NCBI GenBank assembly: GCA_963680875.1
Contig: OY804585.1
Coordinates: forward strand, 24,281,686-24,345,685
Length of the DNA stretch: 64,000 nt
Source of the DNA: Bathymodiolus brooksi
Lineage: Eukaryota > Mollusca > Bivalvia > Mytilida > Modiolidae
Direction: 5' to 3'
The notes beneath the pieces were generated by a model. The model did no database searches and was not told where the DNA came from. It saw only the letters and a list, made by a program, of their open reading frames with translations. Shown in pieces: positions 21,269 through 36,200 of this stretch. Positions within the stretch are counted from its first letter, which is position 1; each line of letters begins with the position of its first letter. Position numbers and translations under genes: made by a program.

Positions 21269-24200
21269 TAGATTTTAGAGCTGTCAAATTTTTGTTCTTC
21301 CCTCGACGGGATTTGAACCCACACCATTGATACACTGCAGCAACATTCGCTTAGCCTTACGTCCAGCACCCTAGACCACTCGACCACATCCACTATATAT
21401 ATATATGTATCGACTATAGCAGGATATCCTATCCACGAATTTACATATCTATGTAAATAAAAAAAAATATCAAATCACAAAAATCTATATCCACGACAGT
21501 GTTTTAGCTAGGATTTCAAAAGGGCAGGGTGCTACTTCTGAAAAGGGCACTTTATGCGTAAACGTTGGCTGAAAAAGGGCACTTTAATGCACAAAGATTG
21601 ACTTGAAAAGGGCACTTCTCTTCAGTAAATAGAAGTCAATAAGTAATGTTTTTTATTATTTAATTATGTATTTTCTACCTCTACTTGTTACAATTGCATA
21701 TTTGCAAAACTGTAATATAGTTTTACTTCAAACTTTTTTTTTTTTTATATTAGTATAACTATAGGTAACTTTATTCAAAGACATTCATATTAATATAATC
21801 TCCATCCAAACACTGTGGAAATGTATACTGCAAAGTATTTTTGGATTGTTTACAATTAAATTGAAAAGAAACAACTTTCGTCACGAGTTGAAAAAATATA
21901 TGTTAAAACAAGCTTTAATATCCCTTTAAATATTTCTGTCCTTTGTGGGTGAAATTAAAAAAAATAATAATAATAATTATATTAAATGATCGAGATTTTT
22001 ACTTTCTTTCAACAGCTATTGTTATCTTAATTGTCATCGTAATTAGAATTAATCATTATGATTAGAAGAATGAAATTTCCTGACAAAACGTTAAAATTCA
22101 ACTTCAATCACTCGACGAAAGCAATAAATAGCCTAATCACACAATTAGCATGTGTTTACCTTGATCTGTTACCGCACGTTAAACGAATGTTGACAGAAAT
22201 ATATGCTGGGAAACTTTACTTCATAATTCAATCATTTTCAAAATCACGATTATTTATTTATAAAATTAAGATTAAAACGGTATTTTCTATAGTAAGCAAT
22301 TTTAAATATTTAATATAAATAAGAAATAAACCCAAATAAACTAAAACAACAATAATAAATCATCACGTGAACAACTTACCTGTAAAAAAATGGCGGTCTT
22401 ACACAATAACGCTAATCATGACTTTATGCATTTAATATGAAAAATCTATTATTATGAACTAGTAACCGGTATGGAAAAAGACATCCACGTTAGTCACAAA
22501 GGGCAGGGCGCTGCTACAAATAGAGAAAAGGGGCAGGGCGTCACTCGGACAAGGGCAGGCACTGCACCCTGTAAAAACGGGCTAGCGAGAACACTGTCAC
22601 GTATTTAAACGAACCCACAGTAAACAAATTGCCCTTGAAACAAACATTTACAAATCAAGCACTAAGCTTCTATTCATTGTAAGATCCAGTGGATTTTTTT
22701 TTCTTTTTTCTGACGAAAATTATCCGAAATTCTAGTTTTCCATTGACTGCTAGCCGAAACGAAAACATTGTACATACAACTTCCAAAAGAATCATCAAAT
22801 CTGCTGCAGAAAATGTCAAAATTCTCAAACTTTCAGGAAATACAATTTTTATTCTGTATCAGTAATGAACAGTCCGAAAGAAAAATAATAACATATTTAT
22901 TCGTTTATAAGATTTTTTTTATACTAAAAATCCAAATTGACTGCATGAAAAGTGCTTAATTAAAAATGTAATTTGAAATGCTTATAAATGAGAGACTGGC
23001 ATTTTCATATTGATATTAAACATAATATAAATTTTAATTTTATCCATACCCTAGATGTACTTATATCCAGTATATACAGAACATATTTAAGAATAGACTG
23101 TCATGTAGAACATTGCAACAAAAAAATGGCATCAGGAACATATATGTATAACCAACAATATATACATGCAAAACAATGCTGCATGCCTTGTGATGTTACA
23201 TTCTTTATTTAGATAATTCCAGTGAATAAATAATTTTATACATGTACATTCACAGGTCAAAAGTATTTCCACACCAAGATATTTCTTTATATATTTCATA
23301 TAAAACCACTTATTTTCAAATCATTCTTCTGAAGTCATTCCTTACTTAGTTTTCCTGAAATTTTCACCTTTAAAAGCAGAATTAATTATTTTATTGTAAT
23401 ATTTTCATGCAATTTCTTCAATCTTTTATGATTTAAACACAAACGTAAATTCTCGACATCACAAATTTCTATGATTATATAATAAAAGTTGGTGAAAAAA
23501 ATAAACTTAAGGAAGAAGAAACTATAAACTGCATTAATGCTGAAAATTTCATGAAAATCTGATAAGGAATGACTTCAGGAGAATGTTTTGAAAATATGTG
23601 GTTTTATATGAAATATACAGGGAAATGTCTTAGTGTGGAAATACCTTTGACTCATGAATGTATATCTCTGTCGAAGTTTCTGTTAAATTTTATCAAGAAG
23701 TTGATTTAAAAAAAATGTAAGTCAGCATTAAAAAAAAACCCAAAAAAACTTGAATTATTTGTAATAGGATTTTGTTTAAATATTTCTGCAACAATTAACA
23801 TGTAACTATAGAGCTTTTAAACTTAAATTATATGTTATAGTTTTGCTTTTCTTATTATTATTAAATACTTATGTAAATCATTAAAAGTCAACATGTAAAT
23901 TATAGAGACCATCAGTTTTTTTTTTTAAACTTATATTAACAGCTATAACCCCTTGTCAGTTCATAATTTGATATCGTAATTGTTTCTGTGGTTTTTTCCT
24001 AGTATTATAAGTTAATTTCTGTAATGAAATGTATATTGGACTACAACAGTATTGTGGGTAATAAATCTGAGTCAGTAATGCTGTACATAATTGACACGCA
24101 CCTCCACGTGGTCCACCGCGTGACTGACTGCCACGCTTGAATCCTCCTCCGTTGCCAGAGTAATTACCGTTGTAACCTTGGTAACCATCTGGACGATAGT

Positions 24201-27200
24201 TGTCTCTAGGAGGATATCCTTGGTAACTACCACCTGAAGAAAATACAAAATATGTCAATATAACAACACAGTTTACAGGTGAGTCAACAAGTTTTTACAT
24301 GCAAGTCAACACATTATGTGCAGAACAAGAAAAACTAATTCAATAGAATTTTGTTTTAGACAAGGTGATACAAATTATCAAAGATACTGCTGGCCTTTGT
24401 CAAAGATGCCAATTGAGATTTTTTTTTCTGACGACAATTCTTTGTTCCTGAACATTTTTTTTTGCCAACAAGTTTTTCAGGATGTCCTTTTCCATTGCAA
24501 ATCAATATATGTTTGCATTTAAATTTCACAATCACTGAACTACTAGTGATTATCTTATAAAGTTTCAGATGCTATACACAATTTTAAATTTAGGATTCAA
24601 AATGTAAATATGGAAATAATTAAACTTTTGGCTTCTTTTTCATAGAATTGGTAACAGATGTGGACAGTTGGCAATAAATTTGACGATAGACATTTTAAAG
24701 TAAGAGCAATCCCTGAATGATCATATTTCTTTTGATCAAGACTTAATTTTTACAGGGTATTTTTTTGTCATCATTACTTGACTTCTACAATTTTACAGAT
24801 GTTGATGACACAGTTGGTTGGCACTGTTGTGTGGCAATTTTGTACTTAAACAAGTATTAATACATATAAATATTTTCTGTAATAGTTTCTGAAATATTAT
24901 TAGTTTAATGTAACCCACTTGCTTAATGAATTAGAACCATATAAAAAAGATAATTACATGAAATATAAAATGGACCTTAAAATATGACTTCATTCCAAAT
25001 ATAACAGATCTAGTGTTTTGTCGTAAAGCTTGCAAGTGTAGGCGGTTAGGGGGCTATGGTGTTTAATGCCACTTTCAACAATATTTCTGATATATTGTGG
25101 TGGTCAGTTTTATTGGTGGAGGAAACCGGAGTACCCAGAGAAAACCAATGACCTACAGCAAGTCACTGATCAACTTTATCACATAATGTTGTATCGAGTA
25201 CACCCCACCCGAGCAGGGTTCAAACTCATAATGTTGGTGGTGATAGCCACTGAATGGATATGTAGTTGTAAATCCCACTACCATATGATCATGACCAAGA
25301 CTGCCCCTTGCAAATGTAGGAATTGAGTGTGTCTGTGTAAAAGGGCGAGTTGTGGAATTTATAATAAACCAATCCTTGCACATTTATAGAATTGCTAACA
25401 GACCTCCATACAAATGTCACAACTCCCATTTCAATGATTGTTAGCAGTCTCTATTTACATACCTCGGCTACCACCATAACTACTGCCTGAACCTCTGGTG
25501 TTCCTGTTACCATGGTACCCATTAGACATGCCACCTCTATCCCCTCCACGACCTCCTCTGCCTCTCCATGCATTTCCTCCCTGGTTACCTCTAAAGTTAC
25601 TACCCGACTGGTAATTATTTCCTACAAGTTACATTTCAATAAACATTGTTATTACATTAATAGTTTTATACTTCCGTTTTTCGTGATAAATCGTTATATT
25701 GCATGGCAGGTTTTTATTTTGAACGGTATCCGATATATTTTAAGCAGCGGATGAAATCCCGGCTAAATTTATAAATTTACCAGCCAATCATTTTCTATAT
25801 CCGGTCCAATGATGCCACATGTAATTATAGTTGTAAAACCAAAGTGGCACAAAAGTTTTACTAATGCAGCAGAATGCAAGTATGAATTTGTACACACTGA
25901 ATTAGTACAAGTGTCCTATGATATTAAATAGATCAGCACAGGTGCTTTTGAACAAACTATCCCTAAAAATCGATCCAGGTACCATAATTACTGGTGCATA
26001 ATGCACAGGATTTTGCCCAGATTCTTTATTTTGTAGGAGGGGTGTGCATTATAAACAGGAACAATGTGTTTCACTCTTTCCCACACCGGAAAATCACATG
26101 TCCGCCATGTTTTTTTGTTTACTATTGTCAACATGCAAAGTTAAATATTTCTTAAATTGCTTGGACACTATTCCACAAAATAATCAAGTGCATCTACTAT
26201 GTTTTAATTATTGAAGAATTAAAACTGTCAAGTGCAGTTTTGTTTTGTACTTGTAAATATTTACCTTTGATAGATACGAAAATAAACGTCTGACTATATC
26301 TAGCCATGTGTAAAATAATCAATAATCTTGCCGATAAGATTTCAATGTGTGCAAGTATAAAGGTGTCATAATTACTTAGTGTATAATTAGACTGTCAGAC
26401 TGTGCTTACACAAGATTATAGTGATTGAAATAAAAAGAAAAGTTACAATAAAATGTATTTGTCAATTTTTATGTCAAGTCTAATAGCTTGATTGCTCCCA
26501 GGTGAACTTAAATCTGATTAACACAAAATTACAACATATTACAATCTGTTATGAATACATGGCTTGGATGCTATTTCATCACTAAATAATAAGGCATTGT
26601 TTGTAGTTCATTCATGATCATTAATTATTTGGTCAATTTTAAAAATACAAAAAAATAATGAATTGTCGGCGCTCTTTGATGTATGTAACAACCGTATTTT
26701 CAACAACTCCTCACAAGCTTAGCAATGTTCAACAATGTCATAATAAGTGACAATTGTTTGCCTTTCTTTGTTCTATATCATTATTTTCTGTCATCTTCAA
26801 CTATCAACTGCGTTAATTTACGTTCAGATCTGGAATTTAAACTTATATTTACCGATGCTGTATTAGATTTCGAATCCATTACACAACATCCGGATAATAA
26901 AAACATCATATGAAAACGCCAATAAAACCCAACACATTTAATATTTTGCAACTTTATTGAAAATGAAGAGATAAATGGTTCTTAAATTCTCCCAGCAAAT
27001 GAAACATGCTCAAAGGACTGAAAAATATATACGATTGATATTTAATTCTGACATTTCCGACAACAATTTTTTGGAAAGTCCATGCGCATTATAGACACGA
27101 ACTAGTTTTTTCTGGAGATTTTCAAGGCCAAGAAGGGGTGGTGCACATTATGCAACCCTAATGACAGTACACCAAAAAAAAACTTAGTATGTTAAAGTAG

Positions 27201-30200
27201 ATTAAAACAATTACAGCACTTCATTTTGTGACCTGCTTACATCATAATTGTTATACAGTTGATACAAAGACAGGGGAGATAACCCATCAACACAAGTCAA
27301 TTATAAACCTGAAGGAGTTACATACCTTGAAAGTCAGATTGTTCATTTTGTTGTGCTTCGTCATCACCTGTTTGAGATCGTGACTGTGAGGCAGAGTATA
27401 TTTGGGACTGGAAAACACCTGCATTTGGATTCATTGTAAATTTTTTCTCTCCTTGGGACTCAGGTGACTGGGAGTTCTGTAAATGCATAATATATTTATA
27501 TATACTATAGGGCACAACCATCACAGGCATTGAAATCAAGATTTTATGTTTTTCAATTTTACATAGCTATTTAAATTTCTGGTAACTACAGGTACTACTA
27601 AATTGGTATATCACTCCTGTCAATAACCTGATTGTCGCTTTCTTAACGCACAAGCAATATTTCCTGCACATTCATGAAAAGAACGAGTTTGACATTATCT
27701 AGAGGCTCATCTGAGTCAAACTGGCTCACCCGAAAAACCCTTTATCTAAATTAAGATGACAACTGTACATTTTATTATGGTTTTGACTAAAGAACCAGTC
27801 ATATTGGATTACCAATTGACAAACAAAAAAATCCATAATTTTTTTAGAGGGTCATGGAAAGAATGTTCTTTCTATGAAACAAATTAAAAATGTGGTTTTT
27901 ACAATTTTTAAATTTCAGTAAATCAGAAAGAATAACTGGCCTAGCAGCCACCTTACATTTCAAAATGAAACAAAAGTTGCATAAAATGTTGAGGATCACC
28001 CAAGTAATATATTTGTCAAAGTTGGACTTTAATTGGTCCTGCTGGTATGTGAGAAAAAGATTGAAATGTGACAAGCTAACAGAATCTGACCATGATGACT
28101 CCGACTAAGCCATGGATACAAAGCGATGAAATTACCTTACATGAACCTTTTGTCTATACAAGCTTAAAGTGAAACATAAAAAAACAATACACAAATTTCT
28201 CTTCAACTACCTGTTGTTTGGAATCATGTTTGGGGGGCATCGGCAACGGTCTTTGTGGTGGCATTTCAAATTGTGATATTGTTGAATCAGGCACACTTTG
28301 TCCAATCACTTTTTGAGAAATAGCGTCCTCACTAAATAAAGAGTCACTGTTTTGTCCGTATGATTGTGATGTGAATTCTTGTCCCGTTAAAGATGGTTGT
28401 TGTCCTGACAATGCAGAGACAGGTGGTTGAGAGAATGACTGTTGTGAATTGTCAGTTGTTTGTGATAATGAAGATGACTGTTGCTGTTGATGAACGTCGC
28501 CAAAACCAGAGTTGGTGAATGTCTGTGAAATTCCTCCCTCTGTTTGCCGGGACTGTGGTCTGCCTGGCATAGGATGGGCCGCTACTACAGCAGGGTCCAT
28601 GTGAGGGGCTGCAAAATATATCATCAATGTAAACAATCAATTCTCTAAAAACATGAAAAATGACATCAAATTTGTCAAATACTTATACATTTACATATAA
28701 ATGTTTAGAATACTAATATTTAACATAAATAGAGGTACCGTGTACATTGAAGATACAGAATGCACAAAACTTAAAACATTGAAGTGGTAGCCATGTTTTT
28801 TTTCCATCTCCTAGTTGCCATATTTGAAATGGTAGGATTTATAAAAGCAAAAAAAATAATAAGTAAAAGAAACCATAATGTTTCATTGAGATATGTGAAG
28901 TCGTGTCTAAAATGCTAACAACAAAATGTTAATATGACTGGATATTTTTGTTGTAGCTAGGTTCTGACTGATTGAACAACTCCTGAATAAAAAGATTCAA
29001 GGGCTATTACACAGATAAAAATTTAGTTACCTCAACATAACTGATTTTCAGTAAATAACAATCATTGAAATTACTTGGTTAAAAAAAACATTTGGTAAGA
29101 ACCATAATGCATATGTTGAAAAATAAAGTTGGTTGGTGGTTTATGGTGTTTAATGCCACTTTCAACAATATTTCAGTTATATCGTAGCAGTCATATTAAT
29201 TGGTGGTGGAAACCGGACTACCCGGAGAAAACCACCGACCTGTCGCAAGTCACTAACAAACTTTATCACATAATGTATCGAAAACATGTACAACTTTAGC
29301 AATATTTCAGCAATATCGTGGTGTGAACAAATTCAATGAAAGTGTCAGTGAGACACAATACTTAAAATGAAACATGGCAACACAACCCACCCATCCACTA
29401 TTGATCAAAACCTAGCCTAAAGAAACTTTGTTAACTAGTACATGTTAGTATGACTTTAAAATAAGAAGATATCTACAATAAGAAGTGCTAACTACATGTA
29501 CATGTATGCATAAAAAAGTGACCTAGAAAAGATTGTTTTGTTTTCCGGTAAGACAGACACTGATTTTAATATCCATTTCATTAAGATAGGAAATACATTC
29601 TTGTATCTGAATTTGATATTGTTTTTTTATTTATTTATTTATTTTTTGCACAAAATTGGAATCGAGTTGCAGCGAGTCTCTTTTTTTTATATTCAGTTGT
29701 ATGGCAAATAGAATGCATACTTGGAAATGTCTATTTTGAAGTTATATACACAGTCTTTGCCTTAATCTTTTTCACCTACTTGCCTGAAAACAAAATTTAG
29801 AAAAAATGGCTATTTATTCAACCAAATTCTTTCATAATTTTCACTTGTCCGAATCCAGTTTTACATGTGTCCAGGGCTTCGGGCAAGCACGAAGACTGTA
29901 TACATATATATACAATTATATAGTACTGTTCCACATACATTTGTAACACCTTTGAAATTTAAAAAGTTTTCTGAACTGAAGGTTTTTCCACGAAAAAAGG
30001 TACATAATAATGAATAAAATGGCATTTAAACTAAAAACCCCAAAAATTAACCAAAGCTTTTTTTTATCACTTTTTTAGTTGATGTTCCATGGTGTTTTCA
30101 TGATTCCTAGAATGAAAAATATCCTTTACACACAGGAAGTATTTATATATTCTATATCTAAGAAATCTACGTGTTTGTTGTTCTTTTTTCTACATCAGAA

Positions 30201-33200
30201 TGCAGATACAGTCTTGTGAGTATAATCAAACAATGAATGATTATTAGTACATGTTTACAGACAGACAGGACTGTTGATTCTTAAGACATGCTCAACTGAT
30301 ATCTACTTGTTATATAAAATATGAATCAGTGATCCAAGTGATTACAAGTGTTTTAGAGAAAATAATATATTGTACATAATCATAATACACATATTTGCAC
30401 ATGTAAGAATTTACTGGTATAATTAGAATAAGTTTAAATTATAGGGTACCAGGAGATGGTTAAAATAGGTAATGATTATTGCTTGTACCCTTAAAATGGT
30501 AATGTTTTAGATTTGGCAGCTATAGACGTTTTGTTTAATTTATTTTATAAAAGTAAACTGAGCATTCTGGGTCATAAGTTACCCGAAATATTTTTTTTTA
30601 CCCCAGTTAGTTAAAAAATTGTACCTGTAGGACTATGAACAGGTATTCTCTCAACTTGTTTACTGTTGACCTAAAATTTGACTTTGGGCAGTTCTTGATC
30701 ATAGAATAATGAACTTATTGTAACACTATTTAGAGAATTCAGCTCAAATTCAATTCTGACAAAATATATCCTTAAAAATTGAAAGATTATAAATTTCACA
30801 GAAAAAGATACTATCTATAACTCGAAATAATGAATAGCCACCAATTGTACAATCAAGGGGAACAACAAATGTAAACATAATGACCAGTATAACCCATCTA
30901 AAGCTAATTAAAAGAAATGTTTATTTAAATCAATGGATACTCGATCATTTCCACCCATCAATCCTCCCAGGTACCAACAGATTGCCAATGTTAAACAAAA
31001 TACAAACCAGAAGCTTCAACGAGTCTGTAATCGCTCATCTGGAAAATCATAACCATGCCCATATAATCAGCAGAGTTCTATAATCAGATGTGATGCAATG
31101 TCAAAGGTTCTATTAGCTACTTATTACTAAGAGAGATAGGGGAGACGTTTCTAAGAAGATTCAATAAAATCAAACAGTAGAGTTCTAAAATCTTGTTCAG
31201 ATGTGATGCAATGTCACAAAGATTTCATCAGCTACTTATTACTCAGACAGTGTTTCTAAGGGGATTCGATCAATAAAATTAATTATTATAGCACATAGCT
31301 ACATTTGCACACAGTAGAACTGATATAAAGTTCCACATTAGGCAAAACAAAATCTTTCTTCAAAACATGTAATGTACCTACTTTTAGACGAGCTTGTTTA
31401 TAGTGTAGCTCTATGTTCTATTTATAGTGTAGACGGCCATATTGGTGGATCATTGGATATAATTTTTAAGTAAACCAAATAAAGATGATTTTGACCAACT
31501 TGGGTTTAAATTGGCTTCATAACTTGAGAGGGGAAGATTTTTTTTAAAAGTTCATGGCAGACAGACAGAAAGTGATGGCACTTAGAAATTGTTTGACAGA
31601 CAATACATTTATCATCCTTTCCAATATTCACACAGCTTAAAACTGCAACTAAACCAAGCAACCCCCTTTATATTATATATATATTTATATGGTTATTCAC
31701 AGCAATCAAATACTCACAGTCTAAGTTGGTCAACTGCATAACACCTAATTATGCACAAATTTAAATTATCTTAAAACTACATACCACTTTTTGCCACATA
31801 AATATAGAGGTATTGCAAAAGGCATTTGCTTTCTTTGATGTTTCAATTTCAAATAAAAAAAAATATCAACTTAAATGGTGATAAAATATGTTAACACAGA
31901 AGGACTGTAAACATTCTGAAACCAAAAAAAATCATAAAACCAGATGTCAATCGCAACCAACATATATTTTTCACATATATAGCAGTTTTTACCGATTTAC
32001 TCCCTACGAGAGAATTTCAGTCCATTTTTCTTGAACTTTGATTTTAAGTTTTAATAAAACACTGTTAATTTGTCAATTAAAGTATGTCAGCTACTAATTT
32101 ATGCAAGAAATCATGATTTCTGTACGTATACGAGTTCAGTATTCTAAGTAATTTGACCTTTACAACACAATAGTCAATAGGATATTTTATGTGCATATTA
32201 TGCCTTTTGACTTTCTTAAAGAAATGCCAGATTAGGAAACACTAGTAAACAAATTAATAACATGTCTGACTGATTACGGACAGAAAACGTCATGACCATT
32301 TCTGACATGTTTCTTGTTACTTCCAAACTAGACAACAACAAAGTATGGTCAAACTACTTTAGTAATAGGTTGAAGATTGGTTATCTCTAAAATGCAGGTA
32401 ATTTCATTGGGTAACATGGAGGGGAAACTATGTTCCATTTGATTTTTTTTAGTTTTGTGAAGATTGTAAAACTTTGTTAATAAGGTTATAAAGTGAAGGT
32501 CAGATACAGGCAACTGTTATAGATCACACACAAATAAAATACATGTTAAATGGAGAGAGGCACGGAAAAATTGCACCAAGCCCAAAAACTAAACAACACC
32601 CTAATAATATTGTTATTATTATGCCATTAATTTTGACTAAAAGGAGTGAAACTGAATTAAATAAAAACATAGATATCTAATTTAGTGAGCACGATTTGTT
32701 CCTGGAATAACCTTCATCATGTACGCTCAAAAGTTAAATAAAAAGATTTTAAAAAATCTACCAGTAACACTATCATAGTTACAAGACCAAAGAGGGAGAT
32801 AAGACAAATCTATGAACCCAAAATATTAGAGCAAACCCCTTGAGTCAGTCATCCAATGTTATCAATTGAGATTATTAGAGACAAATCTGTGAACCAAAAA
32901 ACTCACATTCCATATCTATCGTTGATTCCTGTAAAAAGTTAAAGTTGCCTTGTACTGAAGAAACAATTTCTTGGAATGGTCGCTGACGTTGATAAGAGAC
33001 ATCTTGTTGTGTTGCCGTTGGTGCCTCAGAGAAAAACGAGTCTGGATCCTGGATATTGTTGAGTGTTTCTGTGGTTCCTGCCATTTCTGGTTGTTGATCG
33101 CTAACTTCAGGTGGTAATGACGATTGTACCTCGACTGAGTCCGGTTCTGGTAGTTCCTGACGATTAACAACAACAAATTCTTGTTCTGCACCACATTCTT

Positions 33201-36200
33201 CTGTGTTTTCTTCTTTCAAAGCACGCTCAAAGTAGCCACAGTTGCTGACGTCGTCAATTAACTCCTTCAAAGCTTTGTATGTTGTTCCTACAACCTCTTT
33301 TTCTCTGGAGTCGATCAAACAGATCACATGATCACCTGCAGCATTCAATTGAGCCTGGTAGTCAACATTTGGTTCCCGAGAAGGATTGATTAACTTGTAC
33401 AGTTCATCTAGCTGGTTCAAATTCTCTTCTGATAGAACCTAAATAGATAAGTATTAAACATTCAAATATTGTGCATCATAAAACTACCACTCAAATTTTA
33501 ACATATTTAAGAAGACAATATTAGTAGATGAATTCTATGGTCAAGTTTGTTTTCAAATGGTTCAGTGGTTTTAGAGAAGAATGCTTCTTATTTATTTTCC
33601 CATCAAGGTCCTTTATGATAAATTTGTACTGCAGAAGCAGCAAATTTGGATATGGGTTCCACACATGAGAATTTTTTTTTAGGGTGACCCAATGAATATT
33701 CATTTACAGTTTGGGTTTAATGCTACTCAGTATATGTATTACTGGAACATCATTCAATATTGCCCTAAGTATATTTCTCTTTTAATTTAATCAGACAATA
33801 TCCACTGTGTAGATTAAGTATACTTAGACAAGTCACTGATGTTTGTCCCTCTTTTTGATTTATACTAATCAAACATAATTAAAACTAGGAAGAACTGTTT
33901 TAGATACCTAAAACTTATGTCTCCCCTTAATGCGGCCATCTGTATAACAATAAGTTACACATTATGAGTTGACTGATAATATTTAAAAAACAATTATTTG
34001 ACCTTGAGGTCAAAGTCCCACGAAGGTCATTACTGTACGTGACACACCGTCTTATGGTCATGCACCCACATACCAAATATCATTGACCTATCTCGATTCT
34101 CGAAAGACAAAAATGTTATGGCCCGGACAAGAAAATACTATTTAAACTAGAGGCTCAGCCCACTGAGCCTGTATTGCTCACCTGACAATAGAATGATACA
34201 AAACCTTTATCTCTAATAGTTTTTGAAATATCAGACAAAAATGTTTAAACTAAAAAAAAAGGGCAATAACTCCTACACGGGTAATCAGATTTACTTCAAA
34301 ATTGCAGGGCATGTAGATCTTGACAAGCTGAACATGTTTTCAGTTTACACTTAACATCTATCTCTTATAGTTTTTGAAATAAAGGATGAAAAGTATTAAA
34401 ATGTTTAAAATTTGATGAAAAAAGGGCAATAACTTCAAGATAGGTAATCAGATTTACTTTAAAATTGCAGGTTAGGTAAATCTTGACATGCTGCACATGT
34501 TTGCTGCTTAAACTTAACATCCATCTCTTATAGTTTTTGAAATAAAAAACGAAAAGAATTAAAATTTTGAAAATTTGATGAAAAAAGGGCAATAATTCCA
34601 AGATAGGTAATCAGATTTTCTTCAAAATTTCAGGGTAGTTAGATCTTGCTGTGCTGATAATTTTTACCCCATCAGATTTCTGATATTATTAACGGTTTTT
34701 GAGTTATTACCAAAAACGTGCAATTTTACCACATGTTCTATTTTTAGTAACAGCGGCCATGCTTGTTGGCCGAATAGAACCAAATGAAGAAATTTTATAG
34801 AGGATCTTACATAGATGCTTCCTGCCAAGTTTGGTTCCATTTGGCCAAGCAGTTTCAGAGGAGAAGATTTTTTTAACATTAGCCAATCAGAAACAAGAAT
34901 TGCCCTTGGCGGCCATATTTGTTGGTGGAATGGGACGAAATGAAGAAACTTTGTAGAGGACCTTATATAGATGCTTTCTGCCAAGCTTGGTTCCATTTGG
35001 CCCAATTGTTTCAGAGGAGTAGATTAAAATATGAAAAAGTTAACGGACGTGATGGCAATACCTCACACGACTTGGGTCAGGTGAGCTAAAAACAATTATT
35101 TGACCTTGAGGTCAAAGGTCAAGGTCCCACGAAGGTCATTATGATACTTGACACACCACCTTATGGTTATGCACCCACATACTAAATATCATTGACCTAT
35201 CTGAAAAGACAAAAAAGTTATGGTCTGGACAAGCTTCGCTGAGAAGAAGTGGAAGTGGAAGAAGAAGAAAAAATCAGACTAAAACAATGTCTCCCTTCGT
35301 TCGAAGGCGAGACATAATTATCTAAACTCAACAAAAATATTTGAAAAGAAATTGAATATTTAGACTGCTACAGGACAAGCAGTCTACTACTCTGTATGTC
35401 TAGACACAATTATATTCCACATTTCGTCAGTTGGCACAGTAGGTTTCCGTTTATGGTATTTAATGCCACTTTCAACAATATTTAAGCTATATCGTGGCGG
35501 TAAGTTTCTAAGTGGAGGAAACCGGAGTACTCAGAGAAAACCACAGACCCGTCGCAAGTCACTGACAAACTTAATCACATAATGTTGTATCGAGTACACC
35601 TCGCCATGAACTGTGTTCAAACTCACAACTTTAGTGATGATGGGCACCGATTGCATACGTAGTTGTAAATCCAACTACCACATGATCATGACTAGTTGGC
35701 AGAGTAACAAACACAAGTGCCATATTGACTTGATAATAGACTTACCACAGCCCCATGTCGTCCCTTCTGGAAATCACTACGAACTTGTTCTGATCCCAAA
35801 CTATCTAAAAGGTTCTGTACTCGTAACATCTCCTTCACCCTTTTCAACTCGGTGGCTTGACGTTCCAATCGTTCTTTCTTAGCTTGCTTCTTGTTAAACT
35901 TCTCTACCTACAATTAAACAATGTAAAACAAAATAAAACAGAATAATGTGACCATAGAACACAATTATCCCTGCTTTCAGGTATTTTTAGGCAAATCAAG
36001 GGGCAAAACTCCAGAACTGAAAAAGTGATAAAGTTTCAAATCAAACTTGGTTCCTGACATTGTATATAAATTTCAAATGATTTGGTTAAGGGGAACTAAA
36101 GTTACTGAGCAAAAACCAAATATGGCATGTATGAACGGAAGTATATAGGTCAAACTTCTTCTCTTGGCAGTGGGGGAATAAAAACCAAGTAATATCACCT

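Larger units (their letters stand above)
21140..22622. mobile_element. MITE of the 'TACTGTG...CACAGTA' type, split by two later insertions
   Basis: The left end is TACTGTGAATTAATGTTTAA with CGTGG repeats after it; the right end is TATTTAAACGAACCCACAGTA in inverse relation. Between are many CCACGAA phrases typical of a bivalve repeat that mentions CCACGAA on both strands. It is interrupted by a tRNA-headed SINE with (TA)n (about 21239-21412) and by a hAT-like element (21497-22596). Confidence 0.7.
21043..24101 (-). other. Caprin intron 9 (TE-dense)
   Basis: The donor is GTGCGT at 24101 and the acceptor is TTTCAG at 21043. It contains a three-layer TE nest (21140-22622) and a TA-flanked MITE (23247-23660). 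The remaining AT-rich stretches (22623-23240 and 23665-24090) hold nothing I recognise. Confidence 0.9.
33439..35745 (-). other. Caprin intron 4
   Basis: The donor is GTAAGT at 35745. It carries a composite of a 'TTGAGGTCAAGGTC' repeat split or duplicated around Helitron-like copy 3 (33915-35325) and a SINE (35445-35702). The stretch 33440-33914 is AT-rich with nothing recognised. Confidence 0.9.
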
